From Topomyia yanbarensis (Eukaryota; Arthropoda; Insecta; Diptera; Culicidae): a stretch of DNA of 64,000 nucleotides. The stretch covers positions 41,773,524-41,837,523 of the forward strand of contig NC_080670.1 of assembly GCF_030247195.1 (NCBI RefSeq), in the 5' to 3' direction. The position numbers were made by a program, and so were the translations under genes. The notes under the pieces were generated by a model. It was not told where the DNA came from. It saw only the letters and a program-made list of their open reading frames with translations, and searched no databases. Shown one piece after another: positions 56,901-64,000 of the stretch; position 1 is the first letter of the stretch, and each line of letters begins with the position of its first letter.

Positions 56901-58935
56901 GGTTGCGAGGTCAACTAACGCATTGCACAGTGGTCCCAAAGAGCAAAAAAGGGGGTTATTTAGATTGCGTCAAAAAGGTTGACTTTAGCAATATGGTGTC
57001 TTTGAGAAAGTTTCTTGAAGTAGAACTCCCCTTCTTTCTGTTTTAACAAATTGATGATTAATCCCCCTAATAGTGAGTTATGAAATTTATTTTCTTCAAT
57101 AATTCAGATAGAGAAATACTTACTTCAGCAAAGTTATAGAGAAACTCGTTACAAACATTTTACCTGAAGACTTCAACTCTCTATGTTTTAAGCTTTTTGA
57201 GATATAGGACATTATTTGTAAAAGGCCCCTTAAAACCAGTTTTTTCATCATAATTTTTCTTCTAGATTTTTTCCATTATATAAATGTTCTAGAACATTGT
57301 TTGGACTATTAAACTGCATTACTTTGCTGAAGACGAAAACTTGCTATCGCTAGTATGTGTGGAGATATTCACGTTTTTTGATTGAAAATAGCTCTTTTTC
57401 TAATGCCGATAACTTTTAAACGGGCAAAAACGGGCAAACCACTTTGTAAACAAATTAATGTGCAAGAAAAGCACAACAAATGCTGGAAAAATCAGATCTC
57501 CCTAAGGCGGCCCTCGATGGAAATACTAGAGCTGAAGTTTGTCTCATTCCGTCATCAAATGCAATTGATTACTCGCCGATTGGTTGCACTTGCGCCATTG
57601 TTATGAAGTAGGCGCAAAGGAAATGGTAAGGTTCCGGTGCCAGGCGTATGCATTGAGTTTTTGAGCAACTGTAACTTTTGACCCAAGCAAACAGAAGTTC
57701 GGATAATACTTAAAAAGCACACTTTAAAATTCACAAAAAGTTCTTAGCGAACTTTCAAGCTGCTCAAGCTTTAATAAAACTGCTTAACCCGCTATTATAA
57801 CATAAAACGTATTGCAAAATTACTTAAAACGAGAAGCTTATGCAGCTCCTTTATATCAACTATTGGTTGCTTGGGTATGTACTCAAGACGTGCTTACAAA
57901 AGTAAGAAAGGCTAATTATTGCGTCTTTAATCCTTTATTTCAGAACTAACAGTAATATATAGTGATGCCGGAACAGCTCTAGTATGAACAAACATTCATT
58001 TGTTGTGCTTTTCTTGCACTTTAATTTGTTTACGAAGTGGTTTGCCCGTTTAAAAGTTATCGGCATTGGAAAAAGAGCTATTTTCAATCAAAAAACGTGA
58101 ATATCTCCACGCATACTAGCGACAGCAAGTTTCCGTCTTCGGCAAAGTAATGCAGTTTAATAATTCAAACAATGTTCTAGAACATTTATATAATGGAAAA
58201 AATCTAGAAGAAAACTTATGATGAAAAAACTGGTTTTAAGGGGCCTTTTACAAATAATGTGCCATATCTCAAAAATCTTAAAACATAGAGAGTTGAAGTC
58301 TTCAGGTAAAATGTTTGTAACAAGTTTTTGTACAACTTTGCTGAAGTAAGTATTTCTCTATCTGAATTATTGAAGAAAATAAATTTCGTAACTCACTATT
58401 AGGGGGATTAATCATCAATTCGTTAAGACAAAAAGAAGGGGAGTTCTACTCTAAGAAACTTTCTCAAAGACACCATATTGCTAAAGTCAACCGTTTTGAC
58501 GAAATCTAAATAACCCCCTTTTTTGCTCATTGGGACCACTGTGCATTGGCAAGGATCATGCCGAATCACGGAGGAACAAGAGGCAGCACGAGACGTCTCC
58601 TGGCGGGTCTTTCATTCTCGATTCTGAGGTATAGTGTACCGGCCTGGGCTGCTGCGCTGAATTCAAAGCGGAACCGGATGACGTTGACAAGCATGTTTCG
58701 TCTAATGGTTCGTGTCGCGAGTGGGTACAGAACGATATCGTCGGAGGCGGTATGCGTAATGATTCCCATCTGCATCACTCTAGTTGAGGACATGGAATGC
58801 TACCAGCGGAGAAATAGACGTAATGCAAGAATGGGACAACGCGTAGAAAAGAAGGTGGACCCACCGACTCATCCCAAATGTATCTGCTTGGATGTATAGG
58901 AAGCATGGAGAGGTGAACTTCCATTTGAAGCGAAT
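53946..58935 (+). pseudogene. R1-like non-LTR retrotransposon, decayed and split by a foldback element
   Basis: ORF1 starts at ATG 54147 (METSNKTNEEDA) and soon breaks. Its end at 55278-55385 has two zinc knuckles, the first with Tyr for the last Cys (C-x2-C-x4-H-x4-Y), the second complete (CRKCGGKEHVARDC). The apurinic endonuclease is not seen: ORF1 is followed within about 200 bp by the RT-proximal region (VYWWSDRLSI-like, about 55597). RT motifs follow: KAPDSDGIPN (56016), MKNAFNSAS (56362), GVPQGSILGP (56527), then FTDD at about 56616 in place of the usual FADD. After the insertion at 56926-58543 the frame resumes with LARIMPNHGGTRGSTRRLLA and ends near 58935. At least five frameshifts or stops. 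Same clade as 31361-33092. Confidence 0.8.
56926..58543. mobile_element. 1618-bp foldback element with 5-bp target duplication
   Basis: CATTG at 56921-56925 and 58544-58548 flanks ends CACAGTGGTCCC and GGGACCACTGTG. The arms are long (about 56926-57483 and 57998-58543) and similar throughout. The spacer of about 510 bp holds no transposase. Removal of the element plus one CATTG leaves the R1-like reading frame continuous, which confirms the boundaries. The arms contain 'acttcagcaaagtt', as in the 15.9-kb foldback. Confidence 0.9.
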
Positions 58936-58995
58936 TTATTAAAACTTTTGTACATTGGAATGTATCATTTCAATAACATTCAGTAATTTTTCTAT

Positions 58996-59240
58996 GCAAA
59001 AATATCGACAAGCGACTCGGTGGCGAAGCTTTTTGTGGAACATCTCTGGAAAAACACGATTTGCGGTGTTAACTGCCATGCAAACACTACTTAACCGATT
59101 TATTTCAAACTTTTCATACAAATTCTATGTAAAAAGTACCTAACCCTTACTTTGAGTTTTCGAGATATTTTTTTCAATTAAAGGGTTTATTACTTATTTG
59201 AAATAAAAATTGCTATTATTCACAAAGAATTCCGCATTTT
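58996..59240 (+). repeat. Foldback family of 40.6 kb, single-arm copy
   Basis: Begins 'atatcgacaagcgactcggt' and follows the left half of 40568-40800 through 'gatttatttcaaact' and 'ttgaaataaaaattgctat', but the reversed right arm is missing. Confidence 0.72.
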
Positions 59241-60237
59241 ATGAAAATTAAAGTAATTTTGAATAGCTGGCTTATACATCGTAATCATCAGTTTGACGAG
59301 AATTTGAAAATTTGATAATGGCGGAGTTTGCGTCAGGAAAAAAATATGCACTAGAATCAATGATTCAAAACGAAATCAAATGGTAATGATTATATCGAAA
59401 GAAGTTGCATGTATTTCTAATGATGGTTTTGGTGCGACAAATTTTCAACGAATGCACCCACCAATAATCAGTAATTGGTTCCGTGAGCAAGTCTCCATGA
59501 TGTTAATTTCATTTGCGTTCATGCGAACAGCAATTTTCATGCTGCTCGGTCGCCTCCAGCCAGTTGACATTGGATGCCCGTTTTTCCCGTCAAATTTGAC
59601 AGTGACGTGGCCCCGTACAGTTTACAAACTCTTATTAAACCCCCGCCCTCGCGCGCCCGTTGTCATCATCATCAAGTGAGGTACCAACATATAGGTAATT
59701 ATCGTCACCGACTGCACTTGTGATCGATCAATTATTGCCGTAATTGAGTTTAGATTAAATTTTCTCAAGGCTTCGTTCGGTTCGGTCTGTTCAGACAGAG
59801 CTTCACCGAAGGAGCAGTTTATCACATGGGAATTACAATTTAACCTTTAGCTAAATGTGACCCCCGGTATTTGCAGCTCCATCAATTAAGGTGACGAACG
59901 GTTGGGTACTTTGCAAATTTAATTTGTTAATTAAATTGTGTAGTCACACCCTGAACCATTTTCTAAAAAAAAAATTATCGCTTTTTAGAATATTGCAGAT
60001 GGGCGGCGGGTTTTACATCAATTCAACTTTATGTTTAACGGACCTCGTGGAAAGATGTCTTCTTTTCGCTTTTTTCTCGTTTCGTATTCAGGTTCATATA
60101 CTTCTCATTTCTCATGCAGGGTCATGCTCCAGAGCAGGGTTATTATACAAATAAGTTCGAAGTGTCAGATTTTAATCAAAAGTTAAAAATTTCACCAAAT
60201 GGTTCACAGCCTAAGGTAGAATATTGAACAAATGGTA
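59241..60237. other. Noncoding stretch, possibly unique DNA
   Basis: A GC-richer island around 59480-59830 lacks TE hallmarks. Nothing recognised. Confidence 0.35.
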
Positions 60238-60245
60238 ATGTCACT

Positions 60246-60925
60246 CATAGAACCCAGATACTTTTTTCAAATGACTGCAATAAAAATTTTAAAAGTCTGG
60301 GAAGTACCGTAAATGTCAGGGAAACTGTTCTTGACCAAAAATGACTTAATAATGATGCGTTATATTAAATGAAAATAGTGTATTTATAGCCTAAGATAAA
60401 TAGAGTGAAATAGCTTATGGAGGAAAAATCCATGGTAGACAAAACTTTAAATTGAAACTAGAGAAACAAAAGCCTTTATTTTCAAAAATCTAAATATCTG
60501 CAACCAAACTAAAAATTTGCGAATAGGGTGTTGAGCCCATTTTCGCTATGTTTCTATTGTCACCCTACCCATTTGAAGCCGTTGGCTAGAGCAGTGTCTG
60601 CCATCTTTGTTCAACGCATTGAGTCAAATGGTAGCGCAACAATAGGGGCACTCGATTCGTGTTTTTGTTGCACTCAAACACGAGAATTTTACTGTTTTCA
60701 GCGCATTTGTGCTATTATATTGGTTCTTAACATCGAAGCAAAGCTGTTGATGTCAATTTTTAGGCATTCCATTGATTGTGGGCCGAGAAATTAATGAATT
60801 AGTGAGGCACCCTGCTTAGTATGGTGAAAATAAGCACTTTACCCTATCCGCGTTATCGAAAAAATCTGCAGCTAAAATTAAAACTCTGCGAATTTGCAGA
60901 CATGTCTGCAAATCTGGCATCTCTG
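60246..60925 (-). mobile_element. 680-bp hAT MITE, relative of the 36.5-kb unit
   Basis: ATGTCACT at 60238-60245 and 60926-60933 is an exact 8-bp duplication. The right end GGCATCTCTG and subterminal 'ttgcagacatgtctgcaaat' match the left end of the 36498-39791 unit in reverse. The left end 'cccagatacttttttcaaat' matches that unit's right end. Shared internal blocks include 'agtttggttgcagatattta' (reversed). The middle differs from the larger unit. Confidence 0.87.
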
Positions 60926-61114
60926 ATGTCACTTTTTCATGGTTTTACCCAGAATGTATGTAAGGAGAGTGAAGACAACTGTCATGAGTATCTGCCAGTA
61001 ATATTCCAAACGAACAAACGACCTCTCAAAATACATGGATTTGACTCATTTGGAATGACACTGACAAATAATCATTGTTCCAATTTTGACAGTGTCGTCA
61101 CTCTCCTTATATGC

Positions 61115-62760
61115 ACTCAGGTTTTACCTACAGACACTTTACACACAGACTAGCAAAGTGTCAAAAATTGCAACCAAATGGACTGTCAAAAAGTGCAGCC
61201 AAACAGCGATTGCAGATTTACAGACATGTCTGTATTTTACAGACTTTTGATGTCTTCTACAGACGTAGCCAGAGATCTACAGACTTTTAAAAGGGTAATA
61301 ATGTTTAGTAAAATTGCACTAGAATAACTGTTTTCGAATACGAGTGATTCATTCACAATAGAATTCTACTTTAAATCTATTTTTAAAGTAAAATTTTAGT
61401 GTAACTAGGATTTACACAACCACCTACAGACTTTTACAGACATTTTAGTTATTCTTCTACAGACATTTCAAAAAAACATGTGACATCGCTGCAGCCAAAC
61501 GAGCATGATGGTTTTGAGAGGGGAAGTACAAGAGGAAGCCCATGCAAAGCTTATGGGAGCTTCCGTGACGACAGTTTACATTCATGGTTGCTAGTTTTAC
61601 TGTTTCTCTCTCCGATAGTCTGTTATATAAAGTGTCTGTACCCTCTAAGAACGGTTGGTTTCAAAATCGTCCAATGAAGGACGTTTGTTGGACCAATTTG
61701 GACAACGTCCAAATAACCGTTCAACGAAAGTCCATCGTTGGACCCGTGTTGAACGATTTTGAAACAATTTTTTGGACGTCTCAGTGGGTAGTTTTACCTG
61801 CAGACACTTTATACACAGACATGGTTGCCACTATTTTTCAAAGAAAATCTGGCAGTTAGAATAAAAATGTCTGGCAAAATCTGTCACTTGACAACGACCT
61901 CAAAGTCATCGTAATTTGGCATACATTTTAGTCTTCATAGAACATTAATGGATTTTTGTTTGGGTAAATATGATACAGATTTCCAAAATTTGTGTGTAAC
62001 AACCTCTATAATTTGAAAATTTGGTTGAATAAGAGGTTTGTCTGTTTACTAGAAGCTAAAAAACTCCAGCTGAGCCAGATAAATCTGGCATAATGGAATT
62101 CCCTCTAGGGCGTAACGTAGAATTCAGAATATCTGAAAAATATGGCAAAATTTAAAAAATCTGGAAAAACGTCTAGTTTGAACGAATGTCTGTTCAGTTG
62201 GGAAAAATCTGGAAGATAAATCGGGAACATTGACAACGCTGTACACAGACTTGCGGAGACAAAAACAGTAAAACTAGCAACCATAGATGTGAACTGGCAT
62301 CACGGAAGATCCGATATGCTTTGCATGGGCTTCCTCCTCCACTTCCCCTCACGAAACCATCTTGGCTGCAATGTACTGGATTCTAAGATGTGGCAATGCT
62401 GTATTGCTCGCTCGCTCAATTTCTGTAAATTTATTACGTAATAAATTTCGACTTCATATATTTTCCATATGTTCTGATTGCAGTTGAAAACTGGAAAGTC
62501 CAACCAGCGACAATCGTTTTTTCTCTTGTTTAGTTCTAATACATGATGTCGGAAGGACTTTGGGCAAGCTATTTCAAATTCAAATTGGCTGACAGTTTTA
62601 TATATGACAGGAAAATAAACCCCCAATTAGTGTTTGTGAAAAGATTTGCATAGAACTCTATTGGTTTGGCTGCACTTTTTGAAAGTCTGGTTGCAAGTTT
62701 TTACACTTCGCTCGTCTGTGTATAAAGTGTCTGTAGTTTTACCTACACTCAAAAAATAAT
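61115..62760. mobile_element. Nested inverted-repeat complex
   Basis: Left arm pieces 61120-61203 plus 61492-61625 are continuous once the MITE at 61204-61491 is set aside. They pair with 62230-62372 and about 62655-62755 on the right. The right arm is itself interrupted at the same octamer by sequence related to 27868-27960. The loop contains a second, smaller inverted repeat around 61665-61770 ('caaaatcgtccaa' / 'ttgaacgattttg') and a 'tatataaagtgtctgt' phrase. No protein gene. Confidence 0.7.
61204..61491 (+). mobile_element. 288-bp hAT MITE, third family member
   Basis: CAGCCAAA at 61196-61203 and 61492-61499 is an exact 8-bp duplication. The ends are CAGCGATTGCAG and (reversed) CAGCGATGTCAC, with subterminal 'acagacatgtctgt' and 'cagacatttcaaaaaa' as in the other two members. 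Confidence 0.87.
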
Positions 62761-62957
62761 TCACGTCGAAATTACGTAAAAAATTATGTGAATATTTTCC
62801 ATCCTGCTTTTCACGCTTTCATCCCTATTGTTTACATGATTCGGTTATAACATGACATTTCGGTTTATATGATTCAGATATAATATGCTTTCGCAGTAGA
62901 ATAATTTCTGCAGTAGGAAGTTTTACGCCTACTTGTCATGTTAATAAGGAGCTAAAC
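62761..62957. other. Noncoding spacer
   Basis: Starts with 'aataattcacgtcgaaatta', which is partly reversed a few bases later (aaaattatgtgaa) and may be a MITE end. Nothing else seen. Confidence 0.35.
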
Positions 62958-64000
62958 AAAATTTAAAAACTAACTTACAAACTATAAAGAGAGTAATCGT
63001 TGCAATTGGTGATTGTAAGGATTTTTGCAGGAAATTGCTTATAATACTGGTCGTCATAATTTCTAATGTTTCTATGTTTGCGAGTCTGTGTTATTTGTTT
63101 GTGCTAAGCCAGGGAAGAAGATCATTTTTAAAATTTTGTTCTGAACCCGATGAAGCGTTTTCCTTCTAGTAGCACAATAACTTGCCAGAATTAGCATTGA
63201 ATATAGTATTGCCGGTCTAAATATTTGTTTAGAAAGTAGCAGAGCCTTGAATTCCTATTTATAAGAGGGTATACCCATTTTATATATTTGTTGCATTTTG
63301 TTTGGATTCTTCAATGTGATCCTTTAAAGTATGTTTCTTATCGTAAATTATACTCAAGTATTTAACTTGATCTGACCACGTCAAATTCAAACCATTAAAT
63401 TTAATAATATGGTTATTATTTGATTTAAGAGAAGAAGCTCTTGACTAATATAGAAACACAATCAAATTTGCCAAATTTTGTATTTTTGCCGCATTGGTTG
63501 GAAGTCAGGTAATTATTAAAAATATTCAAGTTTCGTTGCAATCGACTGCAGATAATTCGAAGACTCCTACCTGTGACAGAGGTTCTAGTATCATCTCAGA
63601 AAAGCGACTTTTTACAGCCTGCGGGTATATTTGGAAGATAAGAGGTAAAAATATTATATAGGATTGGTGCCACGCCTGACCCTTGAGGGACGCCTGCTTT
63701 ACCGGGTAGCTTATTAGATTTGCACTTTTGATACCTGAAGGGCACGGTTAGTAAGATAGGTTGTAATTATCTTAATTACGTAAATTGAATAATTGAAATC
63801 CAACATTTTGACAATTAATCCTTTGTGCCAAATGCTGTGAGTAGTTGGATGTCCAATACGAAATCCAAACTGCACGGTAAGTAAAATAGAATAGTCATTG
63901 ATATGCGACATCATTCTAATTAGGATTTATTAATAGAAGTGAGCAACCTGATTGGTCGCTTGCTAGATGCTTCTGCTGTATTTTTATCTGGCTTCAGAAT
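62958..64000 (-). pseudogene. Jockey-clade ORF2 relic (RT and C-terminus), runs off the window
   Basis: On the minus strand: TVQFGFRIGHPTTH (RT fingers), an internal loss, IWHKGLIVKMLDFNYSIYVI, VKAGVPQGSGVAPILYNIFT, then a frame break where the catalytic [FY]ADD should be (…SLF, stop, DDT). Next are FNGLNLTWSDQVKYLSIIYD, RPAILYSMLILASYCATRRK followed by TLHRVQNKILKMIFFPWL, and a C-terminal HRLANIETLEIM … NFLQKSLQSPI ending near 62960. Motif order and spelling fit Jockey-clade elements. Several stops and frameshifts. The 5' part lies beyond the right edge. Confidence 0.75.

Overview
The window looks like repeat-dense, AT-rich nuclear DNA of a culicine mosquito (Aedes-like). This rests on the kinds of elements present: a mosquito-type ITmD37E mariner relic, a tRNA-derived SINE, R1-, Jockey- and I-like non-LTR relics, and many foldback, hAT, piggyBac and TA-type MITEs. 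The species is inferred. I recognise no host protein-coding gene, rRNA or true tRNA gene; the best-preserved genes belong to one LTR retrotransposon.

Region 1 (1052-9136): a young Ty3/gypsy-like LTR retrotransposon. It has two 1096-bp LTRs that look identical by eye, a 4-bp target duplication AATT, a tRNA-Lys-type primer binding site, an intact gag, and a textbook -1 frameshift site (A AAA AAC plus a stem 5 nt downstream). Its pol frame is open but lacks the end of the protease and the whole reverse-transcriptase catalytic domain: the protease start joins in frame to RNase H and integrase. It therefore seems to have moved recently using reverse transcriptase supplied in trans. A tandem repeat of about 130-150 bp lies before the 3' LTR.

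Region 2 (9137-29300): noncoding DNA with a 2.2-kb degenerate AT-rich array (about 12.0-14.2 kb, carrying a 124-bp MITE), a 1.5-kb foldback (15.9-17.4 kb), three copies of a TA-flanked MITE, a tRNA-derived SINE, a TTAA-flanked piggyBac-type element, and a tandem array split by a TA MITE.

Region 3 (29.4-34.6 kb): a graveyard of coding relics. It holds an RNase H-bearing non-LTR tail, an ITmD37E transposase relic, a Jockey/CR1-like RT split by an R1-like element, an ORF2 linker fragment and a piggyBac-type MITE.

Region 4 (36.5-39.8 kb): a 3.3-kb hAT-type unit with a perfect 8-bp target duplication. It carries a CRE/TATA/initiator core-promoter arrangement, a repeat with a conserved hairpin, and a probable solo LTR containing a perfect 130-bp palindrome.

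Region 5 (40-54 kb): RT fragment, foldbacks, hAT MITEs (one with a nested piggyBac MITE), an (AT)n run, a 2.2-kb unit with CCCGAA minisatellite ends, and an ORF1 relic.

Region 6 (54-64 kb): a decayed R1-like retroposon split by a 1.6-kb foldback with a 5-bp target duplication, two more hAT MITEs of the 36.5-kb family, a nested inverted-repeat complex, and a Jockey-clade ORF2 relic at the right edge. The window is thus mostly nested insertions, and their order can be read from the target duplications.
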